NCBI GenBank assembly: GCA_963930775.1
Contig: OZ005692.1
Span: 4,760,135 to 4,824,134 of the forward strand
Source: Cliona cf. orientalis
Taxonomy: Eukaryota > Porifera > Demospongiae > Clionaida > Clionaidae
Direction: 5' to 3'
DNA length: 64,000 nt
The position numbers and the translations under genes were made by a program. Of this stretch, positions 46,200-58,800 are shown piece after piece (within the stretch, counting starts at the first letter, position 1; every line of letters starts with the position of its first letter). The notes under the pieces were generated by a model that ran no database searches, was not told the DNA's origin, and was given only the letters and a program-made list of their open reading frames with translations.

Positions 46200-47220
46200 T
46201 TCTGCTCTTTTTTTATTGCAAATACAGTAAGTAAAATATAATAATATATAGAAGAGGGGGGGGGGGGTGAGCCTCGCCCGTGCGCAAAGTAGTAGCCACG
46301 CCCCTCGTTAACTCGATAAAGCATAGATGCCAAACGGAAGGCTGTTTCAGGCGGCCAAGTAGCTATGAGACTCTAGTAGCTATCATTTATTTTATCGACT
46401 ATCTGTCACTGCTGAGCTGGCTGTTATGCCGACTGCTGAGGGCCGTACCGCTCCCGTACGTCAGTGAGGCCTCAAGTCTCCATATCCCAGCCTATAGCTA
46501 GGTTCGCTCGAGGGTTCACTATATCGCACTCACACTGGCCTAGCTAGCTCGCGCGGAAGAGCCTGGCGCCTATAGGCGCTAGCTTGGCTAGGCTCGAGGC
46601 CTAGAGCGAGCTCTAGCTAGCTACAGTATAGTACGCGTAGGCTGGCGCTAGCGGCGGTGGCGCGCGCCGCTGACTACAATCACATGACTTCACCATGGCA
46701 ACATATTATGAGCATGCGCATTATATGACAAAAATGGCGTATCCGACACACCCTTTTCTCAGCGCCGTACACACCCACTATGTAACTGTAGAGATAACGC
46801 AAAACTAGCGAGTCATGGACCTGCGCGCTACAAAATAGAGTGGATTTATACATAAACTAAGATGAGAGGTCAAGGCAGTCTTGAGTTAGCCCTGGTAATG
46901 AAAAAGAAAGAAAGAAAGATTGACAAATGGCCTATTTTTTGAACATCTGGTTCTAGCATGTACAATTGTTTTGATGAATGATCTTGGTCTTGTTAGATGC
47001 ACAATTTGCTGGAGATTCTGATTTTGACACTTAGAAATTTCAAAAAGTTACCTGTTTTGAGATATTTGGGTATTTGTAATATATTGTGTATATGGAGTGT
47101 CCGGGCCATCGGGAGATTCTTCATATAAGCTTNNNNNNNNNNNNNNNNNNNNNNNAAGAAGCACCCGGGCCATCCCTACTTATAGAGTCTACCGACTCTA
47201 TGATACTCCTTCAAATGAAA
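46200..47220. other. Inserted DNA in copy F, with assembly gap
   Basis: No gene is supported. It has a G-run at about 46255-46267, a GC-rich ctagctag/gcgcgc-rich patch at 46500-46680, and the gap (N at 47133-47155). The motif ccgggccatc occurs on both sides of the gap, so the gap may hide a repeat. Paralogs have nothing here. Confidence 0.5.
47133..47155. other. Assembly gap (23 N)
   Basis: Undetermined bases. Real length is unknown, so spacing across copy F is uncertain. Confidence 0.99.
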
Positions 47221-48012
47221 ATTAATGCAAAGTGTAGTTTGGATGTACGATGCCAGCATACGATGTTTTGGAGAACCTAAGCATACTGCTCTTGGACTAT
47301 TAAATTTGCTATCTTATGTATCATTATGATAGTGTTTGTCTTACCATACATTTTTCTTCTAATCTTTGGCCACTGGCTTCAAGGTTGCTCCAACTGGTGG
47401 ATTCTTTCATGGCTGAACAAGATCAAGCCATTCATGGATGCTTATCATGCTCCATACAGGAAGCACACTCGCTACTGGACTGGCCGGGCTACTGTTGATC
47501 ACACGCCTTGGCTTATTTCTCTCATTTGCCTATCATAGCGAGAGTATCAATATCGTTGCTGTAATTTCAGTTACTGTGGCTCTCTTAGCAATAAGATTCA
47601 GAGTGTACAAGCATTTTTATAATGATGTCTTAGAGTCTTCATTCATTCTCAACTTGATAATTTTCTCTGTCATAACTTTTATCTTAAAGAAAAGTCTGAA
47701 AATGTCGCTAACAGTCAGCTCATCCTTTCAAGTATTTCTGTCAGAATTGCTTTCATAACTATCCTTGGAATTTTACTCTTTCATATCAGCCTAGTCCTTA
47801 AATCATCAAACATCTGGAAAATGTACATGCTCCCTTTTATCCAAAAATCTCTACTGCTCAGTAAGATTCTCAGGATTACCCCAGTTAAAGACCAGACTAG
47901 AGCAGGGGATAAGGATGCTGCTGAGCTACAGCCTCTACCAACTTCTACTGAGGTGGATATTGACCTTCGCGAACCACTTTTAGACATTACTGAATCACAA
48001 GCTGCTCCTTAA

Positions 48013-48755
48013 ATTCTTGATCACAATTACTATAATGTGTGCATGCATAATACTCTGATCATCTACATGTCATATATAATAGTTTCATACAACATGCAAT
48101 TTAAATTGATCACATAATAATAATATTATTATATTCACTATTAATTTTAGTGAATAAAGGAAAACACTTAGACTAATATTATTATGCTAGCTAGCTAATT
48201 AGCAGAATAGATTTCGAGTATTAATAAATGTTGCCATTTTAATTAAATTAAATACAGAAATTGCTAGTCTCGTATGCGTCTCAAGACCTTTCCCATGATT
48301 TATTACAAATACCCTTTTCTGCACGTAACATTGAATTTGGATAACAGAAAGTGAAGATTTTACTGACTTGAATAACGCACTCGAAAGTTTTTCCACATGA
48401 AAGAAACAGCACTGCAAATGATGATAAGTGAGCCAATCCATATTAATAAGTACAGTGCTATAATTTATTATTATTATTATGGAGATAATAATGTGACACT
48501 CACACAATAATTATTATCTCTAATTAATGTTATATTAGCCTACTGGGACTTTCATGTTAATAAATTGGCAATACTCGTGTTTAAATTAGTCTGCATGAGA
48601 TTATTCTTTGGGACTATCTTTGCTATGTATTATTATAAGCTGGCATTAGAACGTAGGAAATAATTATTCTGGCACTGTTACGTATACTTTCCAATCGTTA
48701 ACTATTTAAGTCTCAGTCTAAGAAGTATCATAGCCAGTGTATTTGCCTTAGTACA
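48013..48755. other. Intergenic DNA between F and G
   Basis: AT-rich. The last ~60 bp (tctcagtctaagaagtatca; tagccagtgta) are conserved upstream of copies F and H and may hold their promoter or 5'UTR. No TATA of the C/D/E/I type. Confidence 0.45.
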
Positions 48756-51700
48756 ATGAAGCAGTTAAGATCTGTTAGTATATCTGTTTTGCTAATAATC
48801 ATTGCATTGCTTGCTCAGCCTCAGACTGCAACTACTGTAAACTATGTCACACCAACTGATGGGTGTCCTGGTGATAAAACTCACTGCTACACTCTTGAGG
48901 ACTATGTAAATCAACAAGATACCTACTTCACAAATAATAGTGATTTTTATTTCCTCCCCGGCTTGCATAAACTGGAAGCAAGCATAAAGATAATCAATAT
49001 ACACAACTTGTCTTTTCATAGTGCACTTCGACCTGGTAATGAAAAGGTGAAAATTGCTTTTAACTCAGCAGCCAGTATCCTGTGGGAGAATTGTTCAGAT
49101 ATTGAAATCACATCACTTATTATCACTCTTGTTGATGATTTCACCTACAGCATTGTATTTGAACGTACACACTCTGTTGAAATATCTAACATTACTATTC
49201 TTGGTAATGGCAACAATGGATGTAGTTCTATTCTGAGCCACATGAGTACACTTAACATTACTAATTCTCAATTTATAAGAGTTCATGGATGTTTGGAAGC
49301 TGCACTGATGATAACAGCATCAAGTAACATCACATTTACTGGATCTAACACATTCAAAAACAACGTTGCAATTAATGGAGGGGCTATCTACTTATATGGT
49401 AGTGTCCTAGTCATGCACGCAGATGGAGCCAACTCTTTCGTTAACAATTCCATAAAATCTAATGAAGATAGCTGCAGCACAATGTCATGCACTTCTGGGT
49501 GGCAAACAAAATCACGTCCTGGCTATGGTGGTGCAGTCTATAGTATCTTTTCAATGCTCCTACTGACAGGAGAGTCTATGGTAAATTTTTCTGAAAATAA
49601 AGCAGCGGAAGATTATGGATCTGGTGGAGCAATAGCAGTAGTGAATGGAACTTTCATTACTGAAGTTTCTGCCCTATTTTACAATAACAAAGCAATAGCT
49701 CGGGGTGGGGCAATATTATTTCAATATTATGTGAATTCAAAACTTCTTGGCTCTATCACTTTTGACAACAATACAGCTAACTCTGGTGGTGCACTGCACA
49801 TAGAGTATGCCAATATTTCATTTAATGTGGATCAAACGGAAAATATTTCATCATCAGCCATTATAGCATTTCAAAGAAATATTGCTAATTATTATGGAGG
49901 AGCAATTGCAAGTCACAAAAGCATTCTAACATTTACAAAGTCAGTGCTCTTTGAAGGAAACACAGCACATGATCGTGGTGGAGCAATGAGCTTGTTTAAT
50001 ACCTCCAAATTGATCTTAGTACCCAGGCTCAACATTTATTTACAAAAAATGATGCATATAGAGGTGGTGCACTCTATATCGACGAATTTCAGTGTCCTCT
50101 TGCTCCACTAGAATGTTTTTTGTCAATTCAGAGTTCTGTTCCTACCACAGAATATATATCATTACATTTTGAGAATAATTCTGCAGGATCTACAGGAAGT
50201 ACCCTCTATGGGGGACAACTCAACAGGTATAGACTATACTACAACACCATAGATAAATGTGATAACAGACCTTTCTACATGATGATGCATTGAAGCTCTT
50301 TATGAATATGTCTAGAATCATTCAATACAATAAGACAGAATCAGTTACAAATTCTCTTCGCAAGCTGAGCAAATTAAATTTTGCCAAGGTGGAAATGTTA
50401 TTATAATAATAGATAGCGACAAATCTATCAGCCTACATCCAGGAGAACAATTTAATGTTGCAGTAGTAGCATTAGATCAAGGTGGTTCTCCAGTACCTAC
50501 TATAATTTTTAACAAGAACAAGAATGAAGCTGATAAATATCGTCTTTTCCCATCTGGTCAATCTATTGCTGGTGCCTGTCATAACCTATCCTTTCAACTG
50601 TATTCAACTACTAATGACACTCACGGATACTTCAAACTATATCCGCTGAGTCCATGTCAGAGTCTTATTGATAGTCTAACACTTAAAATAACCATAAAAC
50701 CTTGTCCTCTTGGTTTTGAGCTCTCAAAAAATCAACAGACTGAGTGTTCTTGCAACACAAGACTCCTAAAATTCACACAGAAATGTAGCATAGATAACTC
50801 CATTGCAAAAATTAAAAGAGAAAAGAATAATTTCTGGATCTCTCACAAAGATCGTGATATTTTATTAATTCATGAGTTCCGTTGCCCTCTCGACTATTGC
50901 AAAGACATACCTGAAGACATAAGTCTTAGTGATCCATCAGTTCAGTGTGACTTCAACAGGACTGGAATTGTATGTGGACAATGCAGAGAGAATTTCAGCC
51001 TATAGCCCTTGGCAGCTTACACTGCATCTCATGCAATAACAAATACACAGCACTAATTCTATTCTTTATGATAGCTGGTGTAGCTCTTATTACTATTATT
51101 TTTCTATTTCGGCTAACAGTGTCAGTCGGAACACTGAACGGTCTTTTTTTTATGCAAACATCATCCAAGTAAACCACCAGGCCTATTTTCCAAGAGCCAC
51201 TACAAATTTCAGCACAATTTTCACATCATGGCTAAATCTTGATCTTGGAATTGAAACTTGCTTCAGAATCTATGATGGCATGGACATCTACGCATACTCC
51301 TGGTTTCAATTCCTGTTTCCCATCTATGTCTGGTTCCTTATTGGTTTGATAGTCTTAATTTGTCATTGTTCTCAATCGATTGCAAAACGACTTGGGCAGA
51401 ATCCTGTGGCAGTTCTGGCAACCCTTTTGCTCATGTCTTATAGTAAAATATTAGGTGCAGTAATTGTTCCTCTCACTTGGACATACTTAACATACTACAC
51501 CAAATCAAATGAACTAAAAGAGTAGTTTGGATGTACGCCATGCAGTGTACCATATTTTGGAGAACCTGGGCATACTGCTCTTGGATTATTCGCTATCTTA
51601 TGTATCGTAGTATTTGTTTTACCATACATCCTCCTACAGTAACTGCTCTTTGGCCACTGGCTTCAAAATTGCTCTAACTGGCGAATTCTTTCATGGCTGA

Positions 51701-52287
51701 ACAAGATCAAGCCATTCATGGATGCTTATCATGCTCCATACAGGAAGCACACTCGCTACTGGACTGGGCTCCTGTTGATCACACGGCTTGGCTTATTTCT
51801 CTCATTTGCTAATGATAGTGAGAGTGTCAATGCTGCAGCTGTAGCTTCGGTGACTGTTGCTCTCCTAGCTGTTAGATTCAGAGTGTATGAGCGTTTCTAC
51901 AATGATGTCATAGAGTCTTCCTTCATTCTCAACTTGGGAATTTTCTCAGTAGCAACATTCTACCTCATTGCAATTGAAAAGTCTGAAGATGCCGCTAAAA
52001 GTCAGCTCATCCTTTTAAATATCTCTGTCGGAATTGCTTTCATAAGTTTCCTTGGAATTTTGCTCATTCATATCAGCCTAGTCCTTAAATCATCAAACAT
52101 CTGGAAACATTACATGCTCCCTTTCATCCAAAAATCTCTACTGCTCAGTAAGATTCTCAGGATTACCCCAGTTAAAGACCAGAGTAGAGCAGAGGATAAG
52201 GATGCTGCTGAGCTTCAGGCCCTACCAACTTCTACTGAGATTGATGTTGACCTTCGTGAACCACTATTAGAGGATACTGAATCATAA
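48756..52287 (+). pseudogene. Receptor-like family copy G (late frame breaks)
   Basis: ATG 48756 with signal peptide (LLIIIALLAQPQTATTVNYV). The ectodomain is open for 451 codons to 50111 with GGA repeats (YGGAVYS, SGGAIAVV, RGGAILF, SGGALHIE, YGGAIASH, RGGAMSLF). A 1-2 base loss in the A-run near 50045 shifts the frame. Further breaks occur through the linker (50200-51010) and near 51155, 51525 and 51640. From 51718 an open frame covers DAYHAPYRKHTRYWTG, the last membrane segments and the tail LREPLLEDTES. The ectodomain is well preserved, so the breaks may be young. Confidence 0.75.
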
Positions 52288-53040
52288 GCTGCTTCTTAAA
52301 TTCTTGAGATCACAACAATTATAATTATTAGTGTGTGCATATTATTATTAGTATCCTAATTATCAACATATTATTTACGCTAGTCTCATACAATATGCAA
52401 TTTAAATTGATCACAATATCATGCTAGCTAGCAGAATAGATTTAGAATTTATATTAATAACATTGCAACTTTATTAATGAAGAAATGGCAAATCTCATAT
52501 GTGTCTCCAGGCCATTCCTACGTTTTTTTACACACGCGCTTTTCTGCACGTAATACTGAAAACATGGCAGTGGCCTGGGGATAAGGCTAGCCATAGATAC
52601 ATTTCCCAATACAAGATTCCAGAATAGTATAATAGTAGCTGGTACATAATATTATAGCCAGCTCCCCTGTATACTAGGCCCAAATTCATCGATAGTATCT
52701 ACTGTGTTGATAATGAGTATAGAACTCAGTATGAATAGCTCCATGTGTTGATAAAAAGATGGTACATGCATGTGAACCATAGGCATGCATGCATATTGCT
52801 GTAATAATAACTAGAGCCAATTTGGATAACAGTGAAGTGAAGATTGTTACTGACTCATCTGATCTGTTAGCCTACTGGGACCTTCATGTTAATAAATTGG
52901 CTATGCCCATATCATGTGTAAAGCAATCTCACTAGTTTGCATGGTACTATGATAATACAATGCTGGTAGTAGAACGTATGAAATGCATAATTATTGTGGC
53001 ATTGTATACATTCCAGTAATTATACAATTTTCAAATCTCA
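52288..53040. other. Intergenic DNA between G and H
   Basis: AT-rich, related to the F-G spacer. No gene is seen. Confidence 0.4.
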
Positions 53041-54300
53041 GTCTAAGAAACATCATAGCCAGTATACTCAGTCTCAAACTGCAACTACTGTAGCTAAATA
53101 TTATGTCACACCAACTGATGCCACTGGGTGTCCTGGTGATAAAGCTCCACGCCACACTCTTGAGGACTATATAAATCAACAAGATACCGTACCTATAGGG
53201 GCCTAAATTGTCCAAAGTTCTTGTAACGTCATTATGACGTTAACATTTTACTCCCATCACCCCTTCTCTTAATTAACGTCACAGCATTTCAGCATAGATT
53301 CAATACTGAAACTCCGATTTTGCTCCATTTAACCTACACATTTGGTATTCATTTAGCTATATTCTATAGTACTAGCTATGTCTGCATGGATTAATTGCAT
53401 GCCTGTGTTTCTTGCGTGCCTGTAGCTACGTGCACAGTTTTACCTAAGTAGTGGTTGTCACTGAAGTGCAAATTTTGACACAGCTTGAGGTGTGTCTAGA
53501 CTTGTTCAACCACAAGAATGCATAATCACAACTAAAGCTAAAGTCTGCTGACAATGCAATATTGTAAAAACGTCATGGACCAAGACCCCCTCCCCCTAAC
53601 GTCATAATGACGTTAATTATTCCACAACAACTTTGGACAAGCCCACCTACTTCACAAATAATAGCACTTCTTGTTTCTTTCCCGGCTTGCATAAACTGGA
53701 AAAAAGCACAAGGATAATCAATACACACAATTTATCTTTTCAAGGACTATATAACTACTCAGTCATGAAATGGTGAAAATTACTTTCAACTCAGCAGCCA
53801 GTATATCCTGTGGGAGGCTTGTTCAGATATTGAAATTACATCACTTGTTATTACTCTTGTTGATACTAAATTGTATACCTATAGCTAGTATTGTATTTGA
53901 ACGTACACACTCTGTTAAAATATCTAATATTGTTATTCTTGGTAATGGCAATAATGGATGTAGACTAAGTTCTATTCTGAGCAACACGAGCACGCTTAAC
54001 ATCAAATTCATGGATGTTTAGGAGCTGCACTGTTGATAAATGCATCAAGTAATATCACATTTACTGGATCTAACACATTAAAAACAACACTGCAATGAAT
54101 GGAGAGGCTATCTACTTATAATATGGTAGTGTCCTAATTATGCAGGAAGATGGAGCCAATTCTTTCATTAACTGTTACAATTCCATAAAATTTAATGGAG
54201 AAATCTGCAGTACGTGAAATTCTGTGTGGCAAACAGAATCATGGTTATGGTGGTGCAGTCTATAGTAACTTTTCAACCCTCCGTCCTGGTTAGTGGTTCA
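53041..54300 (+). pseudogene. Receptor-like family copy H (N-terminal remnant)
   Basis: It retains the head (TATTVAKYYVTPTDATGCPG, HTLEDYINQQDT) up to 53190. A MITE then splits it at 53196-53644. Homology to copies F and G resumes (tacttcacaaataatagcac ... ggatctaacaca) with many small indels to about 54290, where it ends abruptly. The Cys linker and membrane domain are missing: the next recognisable sequence (from ~54410) is the shared 3' flanking segment. A large deletion therefore removed the 3' half. Confidence 0.75.
53196..53644. mobile_element. MITE in copy H
   Basis: The left end is taggggcctaaattgtccaa and the right end ttggacaagccc. It has inner inverted repeats taacgtcattatgacgttaa and ttaacgtcataatgacgtta (a CRE-like TGACGT core). 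The candidate TSD is accta (53191-53195 and 53645-53649). Copy G shows the empty site. Confidence 0.65.
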
Positions 54301-54339
54301 CCACGCCCCTCCTACAATCGCGGCCAAGTCTATGGAAAT

Positions 54340-54408
54340 ACAATCCGGACATTCAGAATTGTCCATTATATCACAGGTGTCCACCGTTGAGGGGTCCATT
54401 AAGCGGGG
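54340..54408. repeat. Mariner-like MITE remnant
   Basis: Starts TACAATCCGGACATTCAG and ends GGGTCCATTAAGCGGGGTTC plus cattgta, resembling the ends of the element at 3028-3238. Its interior is mostly lost. Confidence 0.35.
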
Positions 54409-55724
54409 TTCCATTGTATTGTATTTTCCAAGTGAATAATAGTATTGTTTTCAATAGCTAGCTAATACCACAAGTTTGCCAACTGTGCCATGGGGAAGGA
54501 CAGCTGTCTCTCTCCAATCATTTTCTCCACAAATAACGCACATATGTTACTAGCACTTTGAAGTGCTTGGAACAAACCATCGAAGTACACTGTTGCATAG
54601 TTATCTAGTTTATTCCATTATCTATAGTAACTGTTTTGGTGATTACAAGTCAAACCACACATTGCTATATGTGGTTTCATCTAACAACATGCAGTTACTG
54701 ATTTCCAAAAACCAAGACTAGGCTCTCTCCTAGGGTTTATAAAATGTTTCAAGTGGAGTCTGTGACTAGCTATCGATATCTTTTCTAAAATCTAGTCTAT
54801 ATTAAGGACTTCCATCTATGCTAGTACTTTGTTGCATACATTGATGTCCATAACCATGTTATGTTATTATAGCTATGACCACTATATTATTAATGGTAAG
54901 CCAGCATAAGGTATATACTTGCAATAATTATTAGTTAGTTGCCATCCCATGCCGCGGTCTTCGCACCAATTACATTACTTCACCATCAACAATCATATAT
55001 AACATGGATAATACAAAGATTAATACTTGAGAAGTATACATACACACTATTGTCATACATAATACACATGTGAGTTACTGTTTTGATGACAAACATGCAT
55101 TAATCTTGTCCTAAAGTGGAAATTTTAATGTACATAGATTTAAAGCATGGATGTATATTATGTGTAAGGCTAATAATAAATTTGGGCATATTATGTAATC
55201 TGTGGGTTGTCAACTGCAGCTACCTTGTTGTGTGGGTAGTAGCTAGCTATAATCATATTATGCTGACTGCACGTACAATGATAAGGTATGATTGGAATGG
55301 GCTCGCTACACCAGCGTGGGGGTCCCAGACCGAAGTTGAGTACCAACTGGTCGTGGGGACCAGCGTGGGAGTCCCAACCATAAGTCCGAGTGCCAACTGG
55401 TGCCACCAGTAGTTTACAAAAATTAGGTCCATTGAGCTGCAAGTTGATTCCCCCAGTGCATGTGAGTGGGATTCCGGGGAAGGGTTAGGGTGGGGTTGCT
55501 TTTACTGAAAGAGGCTTTCTTTGTGCCACAAGGTACGCATATGTGTTGACCTGATGTGAGTTAGCTAATTGGGTACGCGCGGCCCACACGGGCGCATGTG
55601 CATTTCCCTCAAGATATTCGCCGCAGGTCTCTGCCACGTCATGTTGCCATTAACCATTGTTTATGCAAGCATTAACGTAATGTGTCTCGGAAAAACATAA
55701 CTAACACTGCAGCTAATGTATACC
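54409..55724. other. Intergenic DNA upstream of copy I
   Basis: The first ~500 bp match the 3' flank of the other copies. At 55310-55400 there is a two-unit repeat (accagcgtggg-gtccca ... ccaactggt). The final part matches the region upstream of copy E. No gene is seen. Confidence 0.45.
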
Positions 55725-55731
55725 TATAAAA
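55725..55731 (+). promoter_or_regulatory. TATA box of copy I
   Basis: TATAAAA followed by cagctaggtcactcattaca and ccgaagtcagaatcttcact, about 92 bp before the ATG at 55823. It shares the core with copies C, D and E. Confidence 0.6.
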
Positions 55732-55822
55732 CAGCTAGGTCACTCATTACAAACCGAAGTCAGAATCTTCACTATAGCTAATAGAAAGAAAGATTCTCAC
55801 AGTTAAATTTTATTATTCTAGT

Positions 55823-58800
55823 ATGGAGTGGCCATCAGTGGTGTTAAATCTAATTATCATTTTATTCTTTGCCAAGGTATCATCTTCAATGACAGTTAAG
55901 TATGTTAAACCATTTACAAGTGAGAGAGCTTCTGAATCACCATGTTCTGATGTGCAAAGGCCCTGCCTCACTCTCAATGAGTATGCCAGTAATTCAAATA
56001 AGCATTTTGTCAACAATACCAGGTTCTATTTTTATCCCGGAATTCATAAGCTACAACACAGTGTAAACTTGGTTAATCTATACAATTTTTCATTCCTGGG
56101 CTGGCCTAACAATGATCAGGTAGTCACAATTGTGGTAGATTCTTCAGAGAGTATCACTTGGAATGAGTCATGGAATATTGAGATATCTTCAATTACATTT
56201 ACTTTACATGAAAATTTCACTTTTATTATGAGGTTTAAACATTCACAATTAGTACAACTGTCCAACATATCCATATATGGAAATGGGTATAATGGCTGTA
56301 GCTCAATTACCAGTGAAGAAAGTGTGCTTGAATTTATCAATTCAATGTTCATTGGACTAAATGGATTTGTTGGAGCAGCACTGACGATGTTTACATCCAA
56401 AATTACTTTCAGGGGTAATATTGTATTTGCTTATAATACTGCAGCTTCTGGAGGCAGCATTTACTTGATTAATAGTACATTAACTTTCAATGGAACTAGC
56501 CTGTTCCTGAATAATACTTCCATTCTAGAGACGACGAATAGGAAATCACTGTCATGTAGCGATATCAACTTAATGAGGGAAATGAAACTTAGTGAACTGG
56601 AGAATGGTAGCGGTGGTGCAATAGTTTGTCATAAATCGTATCTGGAAATTTTTTCTTCTTCTAACTTCATTGGTAACATTGCTGGATGGAACGGTGGAGC
56701 GATGGTGTTACATGCCTGTGCCCTTATCATTCAAGGCAATGCTTTATTTGTTAAAAACGAAGCAACCAATCATGGTGGAGCTATGGCAATTCAAAGCACG
56801 AGTTCACACGTTAATGGTAACCTTTTTATGAACAAAAATTCAGCCTTTATGGGTGGAGCACTATCAGTTATAGAAGGATACTTTATTATCAATGGTGACA
56901 CTAAATTTGATAGTAACCATGCAAGTGTTGGTGGTGCTCTGTGTATGACTTTAGGTTCTAATTTCATATTTTGTGGACATTCAAGTGTCTATTCTGAAAG
57001 CAGTAATGACAGTTTTGATGTTAATGTACTACCTCTGAAGAAAGCAAAAGTATTTGAAACGGAATGTTCCACTGATAATGTAACATTATATAATAATTCC
57101 ATAATATTCTTGCGTAACACAGCTATTGGTGGATCCATCTATTGTGAAGATGAAGATACTTCAATAATTTCAACTATCACATTTATAGGAACAATGTATT
57201 TCAATGAAAGTTATGACAGTGCAATTGAAAGATATATGGCTGCAATATGGCATTCATTGGAACTACATATTTTTACAGAAACAATGCTGCATATTGTTAT
57301 GGTGGTGCCATAATGAGTGCTCGTAGCAACATAATACTCTCAGGAACAGCATATTTTGAAAGAAATGTGGCAAATTATTATGGTGGAGCAATAGCATTAA
57401 CAAATTCCAAATTGATCTTTAAACCAAATCTCAAAATCTTTTTCATTTCAAACCATGCAAATAAGAAAGGTGGCGCACTCTATATTGGAGATTATCAATG
57501 TTCTTTGAGATTGTCTGTACCAATAGAATGTTTCATGACCATAGATGGTCCTTCAACTTCAATAAGCAACATATCATTACATTTTATAAATAACTCAGCA
57601 GGTATCACGGGAAGTATTCTGTATGGAGGACAACTTGATCAGTGCAGGCTGTATTTCAAGTCCACTACTACTAATCAGTCTGATCTATGTGACGCCCAAG
57701 CTCACAACTATAGTGACAAGGTTCTTAAAATTTTCTTGAATATATCAAACATTACTCAGAATGAGGTAGCAAACATATCTTCAAAAGCAAAGGAAATCAT
57801 ATTTTGTGGAGATAATATACCACAACTATCACTGTATCCAGGACAACAATTTACCATTTCATTAATAGCATTCGGACAAGCAGACTCCACAGTACCAACT
57901 ATAGTTTTATGGGAGAAAACAGATCCACTACGGAGTTATAGTGAGTATGACTATCGTCTCAGTCCACCAATAAGTGCGATAAATGATTCATGTACAGATG
58001 TTTCTTTTTGGCTGTATACATCAAATCTAGAGTTACCGTGGCAATACTTTGAATTCAAATTGTATCCTGATAATCCATGTCAAAATCTGATTGAAGGACT
58101 GACTTTGCGTATACGTGTGCTACCTTGTCCTATTGGCTTTGATCTTTCACCAGCAGATTCTAAATGTATTTGTGCTAGGGCACTCAAAAAGCTGAGTATA
58201 CAAAACTGTTACATAGATGGCAAATCTGGAACAGTTGAACGAATAAAGAATAAATTTTGGATTGGTAAACAAGGCAAAGAAACACTAATTCTTCATAAGT
58301 TCCCTTGCCCTCTTGATTACTGCACTAGTATCCCTTTGAATGTGACCCTAAGTAATCCATCAGTTCAATCAACAGGAATGGAAGGTTGTGTGGACAATGT
58401 CAAACAAACTTCAGCCTAGCTCTTGGAAGTCTACATTGTATTCCATGTGATAATATTCACATTACTTTAATCGTGCCCTTTGCATTGACTGGCATAGCTC
58501 TAGTGGCTCTTATTTTTCTTCTTCAATTGACAGTGTCAGTTGGAACACTGAATGGCCTCTTCTTTTATGCAAATATTATCCAAGCAAATCGCCAGTCCTT
58601 TTTTCCCAGGGCAACCATGAATATTTTCACTACAATCATATCGTGGCTAAATCTTGATCTTGGAATTGAAACTTGCTTTTATGATGGTATGGACATCTAT
58701 GCATACTCGTGGTTTCAATTTCTATTTCCCTTCTATGTCTGGATCCTTATTGGTTTGATCATCTTAATCTGTCGTTACTCTCGATCATTTGCTAAACGTC

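Larger units (their letters stand above)
43089..48012 (+). pseudogene. Receptor-like family copy F (interrupted pseudogene)
   Basis: The N-terminal region (ATG 43089, immediate TAG; PQPQTATLNYVTPTDG-like) parallels copy G. An ~11-base loss near 43200 shifts the frame into a long open stretch (43174-44472) with many GGA repeats. A shift at ~44455 leads to the Cys linker, and another near 45380 leads into the membrane segments (to 45807). The gene is then split by a foldback MITE (45808-46199) and about 1 kb of other DNA including the N gap. It resumes at 47221 (VVWMYDAS-like) through SNWWILSWLNKIK, more membrane segments and the tail LREPLLDITESQAAP. Confidence 0.75.
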
